Source: Arcicella sp034519515
GTDB taxonomy: Bacteria > Bacteroidota > Bacteroidia > Cytophagales > Spirosomataceae
Direction: 5' to 3'
Assembly (NCBI GenBank): GCA_034519515.1
Contig: JAXHOK010000006.1
Span: 352,078-416,077, forward strand
DNA: 64,000 bases
The notes under the pieces are model-generated. The model saw only the letters and a list, made by a program, of their open reading frames with translations, had not been told where the DNA came from and searched no databases. A program made the translations under genes and the position numbers. Positions 46,389 to 53,894 of this stretch are shown here, one piece after another (position 1 is the stretch's first letter; the number at the start of each line of letters is the position of its first letter).

Positions 46389-47333
46389 TTATGATAATGA
46401 AGATTTTACTTGTCTGACAAACTCAATTTCAACGCCCACTAATGAAGCAATTTTTTCTTCATCAAAATCAGTTTGAGTAAGAAGGTTTTTGGAAAAATTA
46501 GTTTTGTCTTCTATCTCTTTAATACTCATTCCTTCTTCTCTACCCTCTTCTCTACCCTCTTCTCTTCCTTCTTTCCTTGCCATCCGCCTTTCTCGGTCTA
46601 GTACAAATTCTTTTAAGCCCATAGTATTCGATTGGTTTGTGATTTTATCTAATTCTTCATCAAATTTACTGATTAATTCTTTATTTTCAAACCGTACATA
46701 AAGTTTAAGAAATCGCAAAAGTGCGGTTATTTTTTCTCTCGAAAAATGCTTTGCGTATAGTTTTCTAAGGAGTGTCATCTTTAAATCGTACAGCGAATTT
46801 TCCGAAATTTTACCTTTTTGTAAAGCTGTTAAAACTACTTCAATGACCGACGCAAACGGATTGTTACTCTTTTCAAGGTCTTTAATCTGAGCATCCAAAA
46901 CTTTATAAACGTTAAATTTATAAATGATTGATGCTCCTAAAAAATCTCTTTCGTACATACTCGGGCGAAAGGTTTTACGCTTGTCTGTCAATATTGCTAA
47001 ACTCGTAATTTCCCTGTCATACTTATCCAAAATACGATAATAATAAGTAAACATTCGCTTCTCAAATTGTTTATCCGTACTCCCCTGCACTTCTATGTGA
47101 ATCAAAATCCATTCTTCCCGACCAGATTTTAGATAAACTTTCATCAATTTATCGACATATTTAGGACTGAAATCATCTTGTTGTTGAGGGAATAATTGTT
47201 CTAATTCCTTGTCCAAAAAAGATATTTTACGATTAAAATCAAGAATATCTTCGGTATTTGGGAAAAAGAATTTCAAAAAATCATCGGAAAGGTCTTCAAT
47301 CAGTCCCTTCCAAAGAGCATCATCTCTTTTCAT
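46389..47333 (-). CDS. Rpn-family PD-(D/E)XK nuclease/transposase-like protein
   Basis: A 314-residue protein. DALWKGLIEDLSDDFLKFFF, SFLDKELEQLFP and DKLMKVYLKSGREEWILIHI (with the acidic and lysine-type residues of the nuclease core in EVQGSTDKQFEKRMF) are typical of the Rpn/PDDEXK_2 family of recombination-promoting nucleases. The C-terminal third has a tandem RKEGREEGREEGREEG stretch encoded by a 12-bp repeat, a usual hot spot of length change in this family. The protein is likely a relic or a stand-alone DNA nuclease; its role is not known. Confidence 0.85.
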   Translation of the reverse strand: MKRDDALWKGLIEDLSDDFLKFFFPNTEDILDFNRKISFLDKELEQLFPQQQDDFSPKYVDKLMKVYLKSGREEWILIHIEVQGSTDKQFEKRMFTYYYRILDKYDREITSLAILTDKRKTFRPSMYERDFLGASIIYKFNVYKVLDAQIKDLEKSNNPFASVIEVVLTALQKGKISENSLYDLKMTLLRKLYAKHFSREKITALLRFLKLYVRFENKELISKFDEELDKITNQSNTMGLKEFVLDRERRMARKEGREEGREEGREEGMSIKEIEDKTNFSKNLLTQTDFDEEKIASLVGVEIEFVRQVKSSLS

Positions 47334-47361
47334 TTAGTGGTTAATTTTTAAGGTAAAGATA

Positions 47362-48969
47362 CTAAAAATTCAATATTAAATCCGCCGCCTTCTCCGCCAC
47401 TGCAATCGTTGGAGCGTTAGTATTTCCCGCAATAACCACGGGCATCACCGAAGCATCCACTACTCGAACACCAGATAACCCTCTGATTTTCAAGGACTCA
47501 GGCGAAACAACTGCATTCTCATCCACACCCATCGTACACGTTCCGCAGGGGTGATAAACGGTTTCGCATTGATTCAAAATGTGTTCAATCAGTTGTTCGT
47601 CAGTATCAGAATTTTTCGGAAAATTCAAATAATTTTCTGTTCTGAAAGGGGCAAAAGCATCCGACAAAAGTACCTCTTTTGCCTTTTTTACGCCCCGTAA
47701 CATCGTGGCTAAATCTTCACCTTTGGCATCCGAAAAATATTGAGGGTCAATCAACGGGGCATCGGTGGCTTTATTAGAATGTAAACCCACATAACCTCTA
47801 CTTTTGGGCGTAATGATGGTTGGTAAAATCGTGAAGCCTTCTGTTTTAGGGAGATTCGCCAAATCGTGAATGTCCTCACCCATCACGGGGGCAAAGTGAA
47901 ATTGCATATCGGGGCGATCAAGATTGGGTAAAGTCTTGAAAAACGAACACGCTTCTAATGGACTTGATGTTAGCGGGCCTTGTTTTTGGACAAAGTATTT
48001 AAAGGCATTTCCCAACACCCACGGAAAACGCTCGGCATTATTATAAGTGATTCGTTGATTACAGAAAACATTGAGATTCGTAAAAAGATGGTCGGAAAGA
48101 TTTTGTCCGACACCTTTCAAATCGACTTTCGATTCTATGCCAAACTCCTTCAAATAATCAGCATCGCCAATGCCCGAAAGCATCAATATTTGTGGACTTT
48201 GAAACGCCCCAGCCGATACAATTACTTCTTGATTGGCATAAATTTTCTCGGTATTTCCCGACTTTGTTTTGATAATTTCTACGCCAATTACTCGGTCATT
48301 TTCAATCAATAATTGCTTGGTTAAAGTATTCGTCAAAACGCTGAGATTGGGTCTTGATAAAGCGGGAACTAAAAAAGCTGCTGCTGTTGAATGGCGTTTA
48401 GCATTTTTGATGGTGAATTGAAATTTGCCCGCTCCTTCTTGCGTAGCACCATTAAAGTCCTGATTTTCAGGGATTCCACATTCAACATTTGCCTGCACAA
48501 AAGCGTCTGCCAAGGGCGTAATATTGCGATTGTGCGTAATATTTAGAAATCCTCCTTGTGCATGGAACTCATTGGAAATCTGTTCGTTATGTTCTGATTT
48601 TTTGAAATAAGGCAACATCGCTTCATATCCCCAACCTCTGTTGCCCATCCGTTCCCAAGAGTCATAATCCTCCCGATTTCCACGGATATACGCCATACAA
48701 TTGATAGAGGAACTTCCGCCCAAAGTCTTGCCACGGGGTTGATACATTCTACGATTTTTGACGTGTTTTTGGGGTTCGGTAAAGAAATCCCAATTGAGAC
48801 TTTTGTCATAATTGAGTTTGGAATATGCCGCAGGAATGTGGATATTCATGTTGGAATCTTTGCCGCCTGCTTCAATCAACAATACGCTGATTTTGGGGTT
48901 TTCAGAAAGACGATTTGCCAGTACACAACCAGCCGAACCTGCACCAATAATGATATAATCGGGTTTCAT
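47362..48969 (-). CDS. GMC-family FAD oxidoreductase (choline dehydrogenase-like)
   Basis: From the ATG at 48969 (MKPDYIIIGAGSAGCVLANR) the product has 535 residues and begins with the FAD dinucleotide-binding motif GAGSAG. GMC signatures are PRGKTLGGSSSINCMAYIRG and SAGAFQSPQILMLSGIGDAD, and the C-terminal active-site histidine region is YHPCGTCTMG and AGNTNAPTIAVAEKAADLIL. Such enzymes oxidise alcohols such as choline or sugar alcohols; the substrate is open. Longer in-frame starts up to 49125 only add non-conserved residues. Divergent from the HupE-like gene. Confidence 0.9.
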   Translation of the reverse strand: MKPDYIIIGAGSAGCVLANRLSENPKISVLLIEAGGKDSNMNIHIPAAYSKLNYDKSLNWDFFTEPQKHVKNRRMYQPRGKTLGGSSSINCMAYIRGNREDYDSWERMGNRGWGYEAMLPYFKKSEHNEQISNEFHAQGGFLNITHNRNITPLADAFVQANVECGIPENQDFNGATQEGAGKFQFTIKNAKRHSTAAAFLVPALSRPNLSVLTNTLTKQLLIENDRVIGVEIIKTKSGNTEKIYANQEVIVSAGAFQSPQILMLSGIGDADYLKEFGIESKVDLKGVGQNLSDHLFTNLNVFCNQRITYNNAERFPWVLGNAFKYFVQKQGPLTSSPLEACSFFKTLPNLDRPDMQFHFAPVMGEDIHDLANLPKTEGFTILPTIITPKSRGYVGLHSNKATDAPLIDPQYFSDAKGEDLATMLRGVKKAKEVLLSDAFAPFRTENYLNFPKNSDTDEQLIEHILNQCETVYHPCGTCTMGVDENAVVSPESLKIRGLSGVRVVDASVMPVVIAGNTNAPTIAVAEKAADLILNF

Positions 48970-49102
48970 AATTTTCAATGAGTGAATGATAACGGGCGGC
49001 GAACCGCAATGAGTGAGTAAAACGGATAAATACGCAGTGTAAATTACTATTTTATCCTTAAATAATGCTGTTTTAGATGGTAAAAGATAAAGATGAATAT
49101 CG

Positions 49103-49110
49103 TATTTTTG
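49103..49110 (+). promoter_or_regulatory. Candidate -7 box for the HupE-like gene
   Basis: TATTTTTG fits TAnnTTTG and lies 37 bp before the start codon. No clear -33 box. Confidence 0.35.
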
Positions 49111-49147
49111 TGTAAAATCAACCACACTAAATATATTAATTGTTGTT

Positions 49148-49744
49148 ATGTCAGATTTTGAAATATATCTTCCCCTTGGTTTTCAGCACATTACCGATTT
49201 AAAAGGCTATGACCATATCCTTTTTGTCATTGCTCTCTGTGCTATTTATCGCTTGAAAGACTGGAGCAAGGTGATTATTTTGGTTACTGCTTTTACCATC
49301 GGGCATTCTATTACACTCGGTTTAGCCACATTAAATCTTATCAATTATAGTACAAAACTGATTGAATTATTAATTCCAATCACCATCGTTTTGACGTGCA
49401 TTCTCAATTTTTTTCACAAATCTGCTGAATATTCTTTGGATGTCGAGAAGCCTTCATTTTTTCGTTATCCCGTGGCATTGGCGTTTGGATTAATTCACGG
49501 AATGGGCTTTTCAAATTACTTACGAAGTCTTTTAGGAAAGGAAGAATCTATCTGGCAACCGCTCCTGGCTTTCAATGTGGGCTTGGAGATTGGGCAACTA
49601 TTAATTGTAGTTATCATCCTGACAATCAATTCATTACTATTAGATATTCTGCGAGTAAAGAAGCATAATTGGAATTTAATTTTGTCAGGAATTATCTTAG
49701 GAATTGCTTTGACATTGATTCGGGATGCGGAGTTTTGGAACTGA
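49148..49744 (+). CDS. HupE/UreJ-like membrane protein
   Basis: A 198-residue polytopic membrane protein with about six hydrophobic segments. LGFQHITDLKGYDHILFVIA (with the conserved His and Asp), TAFTIGHSITLGLA and FGLIHGMGFSNYLR match the HupE/UreJ family, whose members transport nickel or other metals. The histidine/aspartate pattern suggests a metal role. No urease or hydrogenase gene is nearby, so the substrate is inferred only. Confidence 0.8.
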   Translation: MSDFEIYLPLGFQHITDLKGYDHILFVIALCAIYRLKDWSKVIILVTAFTIGHSITLGLATLNLINYSTKLIELLIPITIVLTCILNFFHKSAEYSLDVEKPSFFRYPVALAFGLIHGMGFSNYLRSLLGKEESIWQPLLAFNVGLEIGQLLIVVIILTINSLLLDILRVKKHNWNLILSGIILGIALTLIRDAEFWN

Positions 49745-49878
49745 TTAATGGCACCGTATCGGCGAACCGTGCAGATAACGCAGATACCTTCGGTAACGCA
49801 GATTTTCGCAGATTTTTTTTGAGAATAGAATTGAGAGTTCTCTTTTGAAAAGTTCAGAATCAAGAAAACATAATTAAT

Positions 49879-50035
49879 ACACTGTTTAATAAGTTTTCTG
49901 GATGATTTTTACCCTAAAATCTTCGATTGGAGAACTTCCCGAAAGTAGAAGTAACTTTCGGGAAGTAGCTTAGGAATTCACTTCCCGAAAGTTACTTCTA
50001 CTTTCTGGAAGTTGAAATAACTTATTAAACAGTGT
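49879..50035. mobile_element. 157-bp MITE-like element with nested double hairpin
   Basis: The ends ACACTGTTTAATAAGTT / AACTTATTAAACAGTGT are perfect 17-bp inverted repeats. The interior contains the same 79-bp palindrome as the element at 25019-25178, although the ends are different. Confidence 0.75.
49934..50012. repeat. 79-bp palindrome made of two hairpins, copy 2
   Basis: Same length and layout as 25059-25137: two ACTTCCCGAAAGT / ACTTTCGGGAAGT hairpins in inverted order, separated by about 13 bp. One stem has a single mismatch (TTTCTGG). Confidence 0.8.
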
Positions 50036-50144
50036 AATTAACTTAATCTGTAATAAAAATCTTACCCAAAAAATCTGCGAAAATCAGCGTTGCGAAGCAT
50101 CTGCGTTATCTGCACGGTCTGCCGTTGAGGTACCAATATTTTGC

Positions 50145-51209
50145 CTACAATTGCCCTTTACCAATTGCTCCGACTGCCATTTTTGATAATTCATGAATCC
50201 CGAAAATCAGCCCACCAAAACGGGAGTCCTTTGTCATTCCTGCCTTCCATCGTGAATAGATTTGTTGCATAATCACGATGTTTTTATACAAGCCAAAAAC
50301 GTAGTAAAAAAGAATATCCGAAACATCTCTGCCTGTCTTTTTAGCATATCTTTCAACGACTTCATTTTTGGTTAAATTACCCGTTAACCATGTGATATTG
50401 AACGATTTAAGAAAGTCTCCATCGCCCGATTCACACCAGTAAGCAAGGCTTGCTCCCAAGTCCATCAAGGGGTCGCCAACGGTGGACATTTCCCAATCCA
50501 ATACGCCCAAAACCTCCGTTAAATCATCAGGATTCAAAATTATATTATCATATTTATAGTCATTATGTACAAATGCAGGTGCTTGCGGAAGGGGCATATT
50601 TGCCCGAAGCCAAGTGGCAGTTTCTACCATTGCAGGTATATCATCGGTTTGCGATTTTTCGTATCTCCCAATCCAACCTTCCACTTGTCTGAGAACGTAG
50701 CCTTCGGGTTTGCCGAGATTAATTAAACCCGTTTTATCAATGTCCAATAAATGCAAATCTGCCAAGTTATCTATCAAATTTTCAGATAGTTGCCTCATCG
50801 TAGCTTCTGGAATATCCATTTTTAAAGCATCTTTTCCTCTAAGAATAACCCCCTGAATTCGCTCCATCATGTAGAACTGACAGCCTATTATGGATTCGTC
50901 TTCACAGAAAACTATGGGTTGTGGGACTTTCGGATAATGTGGTTTCAGCAAAGACAAAACCTTAAATTCACGTCCCATATCATGAGCCGATTTAATATTT
51001 GCCCCAAACGGCGGGCGACGTAACACGTATTCCTGTGAAACGGTTTTTATCAAATAAGTTAAATTTGAATATCCCCCAGCAAATTGATTTATTGATATAA
51101 TATCCTCAAAATCAGTAATTTGTGATTTTAAAAAATCATTCAATACTTCAAGATTTAATTCTTCGCCTTGGCGAATTTGGGTGGCTTGGTCGATTTTAAT
51201 TTCGGGCAT
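50145..51209 (-). CDS. APH-family phosphotransferase (ACAD10/11-like)
   Basis: A 354-residue kinase-fold protein. INQFAGGYSNLTYLI is the glycine-rich loop, EYVLRRPPFG holds the ATP-binding lysine-like region, HNDYKYDNIIL is the catalytic loop and VLDWEMSTVGDPLMDLG the metal-binding DxD motif. Proteins of this type resemble the N-terminal kinase domain of eukaryotic ACAD10/11, which phosphorylates 4-hydroxyacyl-CoA for beta-oxidation. A similar role would fit the presence of an acyl-CoA dehydrogenase elsewhere in the window, but is not shown by local context. Confidence 0.88.
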   Translation of the reverse strand: MPEIKIDQATQIRQGEELNLEVLNDFLKSQITDFEDIISINQFAGGYSNLTYLIKTVSQEYVLRRPPFGANIKSAHDMGREFKVLSLLKPHYPKVPQPIVFCEDESIIGCQFYMMERIQGVILRGKDALKMDIPEATMRQLSENLIDNLADLHLLDIDKTGLINLGKPEGYVLRQVEGWIGRYEKSQTDDIPAMVETATWLRANMPLPQAPAFVHNDYKYDNIILNPDDLTEVLGVLDWEMSTVGDPLMDLGASLAYWCESGDGDFLKSFNITWLTGNLTKNEVVERYAKKTGRDVSDILFYYVFGLYKNIVIMQQIYSRWKAGMTKDSRFGGLIFGIHELSKMAVGAIGKGQL

Positions 51210-51660
51210 ATTTTTGATAAATTGTGAATGGGGTGAATGCGAACCTGCGTGTTCGCCCTTTTACGAATTTGGGCGAACACACAGGTTAGTCCTTACCCAT
51301 CGTTCCGAAAGATATAAAACTTTTCTTAGGTTTTTATTACCATAAAAAATAAAGACCACCGAAAATAATCCTCGGTGGTCTTAGGTAGGCATTCAAGATT
51401 TTTACTATTTTCAGGGCTTCCAAGAATTTAGTATTTAAGGCTCAATAACGAATAAAATAATTATATCTGATTCTCAACGGCTTCAAACTCTAAAAATATC
51501 TACTCAAATTACTGAAAATCAGATTGTTACAGTTAAATATTTTTGAGGGTACTCAAATCAATTTTTTCGTCAAAATTTCAGTTTTAGTATCAAAATCAAA
51601 ATACCTTCGTGTTGGTCGTCCATTTGTCCCATTAAATTACCTTTATGTTCCAAGTCAAAT
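51210..51660. other. Intergenic region with two hairpins
   Basis: A palindrome at 51241-51287 (GAACCTGCGTGTTCGCCC / GGGCGAACACACAGGTTAG) and a terminator-like hairpin at 51352-51382 are the only structures. The remainder is AT-rich and has no credible gene. Confidence 0.5.
51352..51382 (-). terminator. Hairpin terminator candidate
   Basis: AAGACCACCGA pairs with TCGGTGGTCTT around a 9-nt loop; the minus strand has a T-rich tract after the stem (the complement of the A-run at 51342-51351). It lies 279 bp after the stop of the 51661-53025 gene, in its direction. Confidence 0.5.
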
Positions 51661-53025
51661 TTACTTCCCCCACTTCAACCTGTTCACCTGTCGCCCAATT
51701 CGCTTCCCTTGTTCCAAACCCACTTCACAAGCTTGGCGAAAATGAACGCCCGCATACAATCGAGACATGGATGCTTCTTGGGCGGCTTCGTCAAAACTTT
51801 TGAATTGTCGAGGCACTAATTTATCCCTCAAATAATCCGTTTGGTCAATAAAAGCGTATTGATTTCCAAAAATATCACTCAAAACCTCCGCTGACGCTCC
51901 CCATTGAGTAGAGTGTCCAGAAGTATATTCTGGAAAAGCAGGGGTCAAAAAGGCGGGTTTGAAACGTTTGTCGATTACATCTCGAATATAATTTAGGGGT
52001 CTAATACAACTGGTGGCATATTTTACCGCCCAACAACAGATAAAAGCATCATTTAAGGCAATGCTGGTTTTGGCATAAGCGTAAGCAAATTTATCTAAAG
52101 AAGCCTTCTCTTTTTCGAGGGCATTCACCAAAATATGAATCGTGTGTCCGCCTGGTGTGTAAGTAGAAAGGGCATCGTCTCGCCAATATTCAGCAATTAA
52201 TCTTTGCTCAAAAGTCAATTCCCGAGAGATTTCATAACATTCCATCGCTTGTTTATAAAAATCTGAATTAGGTTCAGTCGAGTATGGAATTGGGTCGGCT
52301 GGACGAGTTTGAGCGGCAATATTTGGTAAAAAAGTACGGTTGTTACCCCAAGTAGGTTGAGTAGAAATCCCTGCTTTGGTCTTGCGGTCGTCCCAGTAAG
52401 TACCTGTTGGGCTTTCAAAATGAGCATAATCTTTTGTCACGGTTTCTTCCATACTTGCCCGATGTCCACCGTCAGTTTTTGAGTAAGCATATACGTATGC
52501 AGCCGTCGCCCGACCATGCTGAACCGACTTTGCCATGAGTTTTAGGTCTTTATATTTTTTTTGGAAACGGATTTTATGACTGTTTTGTAAAGTGTCTAAT
52601 GATTTTCTGATGTAATTATAATCTGCTAATGTATTGTAGTAGTACGAAAAAAGGCTATCCGAAACGGCGTGCATGGCTTCGTCAGCCACCACATCCCACA
52701 GTAAATTGGGAGTAGGAGAGGAGGGAGGCGAGTTGAAACCGTCCAATTGTTTTGCCATCGAACGATAATTGGGCGAACCTGTCACCGCAGATTCATACAA
52801 AGCCAGCCCCACATACCCGTGCATTCTTGCAGCATTGGTGGGGGCAATTCCCGATTTCATGATAAGTGTATTCAATAATCGAACATAATTCTTGGGAATA
52901 TTTGCATCAATTTCTGCGGTGTTTTTATAAACCACCTTTTGGGCGAAGCTATTTTGAATATTCCCGAGGATTACGGAGAATATTATTTGAGAAAAAAGGA
53001 ATATTTGTTTTGTCATCATTTTCAT
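51661..53025 (-). CDS. Vanadium-dependent haloperoxidase/PAP2-like protein
   Basis: A 454-residue exported protein (signal peptide KQIFLFSQIIFSVILGNIQN near the N-terminus). The C-terminal half has the PAP2/haloperoxidase active-site pattern: FPEYTSGHSTQWGASAE with the acid-base histidine and SRLYAGVHFRQACEVG with the second histidine and phosphate/vanadate-binding arginine; an upstream lysine/arginine set is in KYATSCIRPLNYIR. Such proteins oxidise halides with H2O2 or act as phosphatases; bacterial members of this type often lack proven activity. Single gene, divergent from the giant adhesin. Confidence 0.88.
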   Translation of the reverse strand: MKMMTKQIFLFSQIIFSVILGNIQNSFAQKVVYKNTAEIDANIPKNYVRLLNTLIMKSGIAPTNAARMHGYVGLALYESAVTGSPNYRSMAKQLDGFNSPPSSPTPNLLWDVVADEAMHAVSDSLFSYYYNTLADYNYIRKSLDTLQNSHKIRFQKKYKDLKLMAKSVQHGRATAAYVYAYSKTDGGHRASMEETVTKDYAHFESPTGTYWDDRKTKAGISTQPTWGNNRTFLPNIAAQTRPADPIPYSTEPNSDFYKQAMECYEISRELTFEQRLIAEYWRDDALSTYTPGGHTIHILVNALEKEKASLDKFAYAYAKTSIALNDAFICCWAVKYATSCIRPLNYIRDVIDKRFKPAFLTPAFPEYTSGHSTQWGASAEVLSDIFGNQYAFIDQTDYLRDKLVPRQFKSFDEAAQEASMSRLYAGVHFRQACEVGLEQGKRIGRQVNRLKWGK

Positions 53026-53894
53026 TATGGGTCTTGAAAGGAATTAATTTCGATATTTTTCTTGATACTTAATACCTAATACTTAATACAAATTTACCCC
53101 TAAATCTTTGGTTTTTAGCTATTTAAAAGTGTACAAAAATTACTCCAAAAAATTTAATAAAAAAATAAAAATGCCCTTTCCTGTAAAATTTGGCACGATT
53201 TTGGCAATATCACTCATGTAATACTCAATCGACCGCCGAATGAATATTAGCTTAAAAAATAAATGTAAAATGTTTTGTTTATTCCAAATAAATCATCTTA
53301 TTTTGGATCTCAACTCGGATTTCGTTTTCATCATTTATCAATTTTTCGCCTTAATGATAAAGAGAACGAAGAGCCACAGATCCCTAATTTAAAAGCCAAG
53401 TAGTCAAACTTAAAATTCGTTATTCGCCAATATTTCCGCTAAATGAGATATTGAGACGAATTTTACCATTCGCTCCGCCGCCCTTGTGAGCTGAATGATT
53501 TTCATGTGATAACCCGAATTATTGGGTGAAAACAAGAGAGGACAAACTATTCTGGTCGCTGCTTGAAGTGTCCTTACTTCAATTTTCAATCTTATACTCA
53601 ATGATTTAGGGCAATTTGATTGGTCGCCGCCACTTTTGACCATTCACAATCTTAAATTTCCTTACAACAACACACGTTAAACCGTTTGTATCCGCTATCC
53701 TGAGGTTCAGGGTATCTCATGTCTGCTTTGAAAATTTCTAATTTTCTCTGCTTCTGATACTCCTTTGTCCTTTCGGTGTTCTTACATACGCCCCTTAACG
53801 ATTATTTTGAAATGTTCGTGGTAATCATGTTTTGTGATTACTTGAAAATATTTACCCAACAATCCGCCCAATAAAAATCAATAAAGTTTCTATT
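53026..53894. other. Long leader and promoter region of the giant adhesin
   Basis: 869 bp without a convincing gene. A strong sigma-54 promoter candidate at 53191-53206 would make a leader of about 680 nt. Frames inside it are short, on the opposite strand and without recognisable features. The leader may carry a regulatory RNA or a processing site; no specific structure was identified. Confidence 0.5.
53191..53206 (+). promoter_or_regulatory. Sigma-54 promoter candidate
   Basis: TGGCACGATTTTGGCA matches the -24/-12 consensus TGGCACG-N4-TTGCA with a single mismatch, and the invariant GG and GC are separated by exactly 10 bp. Transcription would start near 53217. It reads towards the giant adhesin, 680 bp away. 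A sigma-54 gene was not in the window, so activity is an inference. Confidence 0.6.

Larger units (their letters stand above)
49766..50118. repeat. Nested inverted repeats between convergent genes
   Basis: An outer inverted repeat of about 52 bp (49766-49817 with 50067-50118, containing ACCGTGCAGATAACGCAGAT) encloses a second element (49879-50035) with its own ends, which in turn encloses a double hairpin (49934-50012). It fills the intergenic region between the HupE-like gene and the phosphotransferase gene. No gene is present. Confidence 0.75.

Noticed and set aside
53410..53643. Open frame of 77 codons in the adhesin leader, minus strand
   Set aside because: No recognisable domain, no start context and no neighbour in its direction; probably chance.
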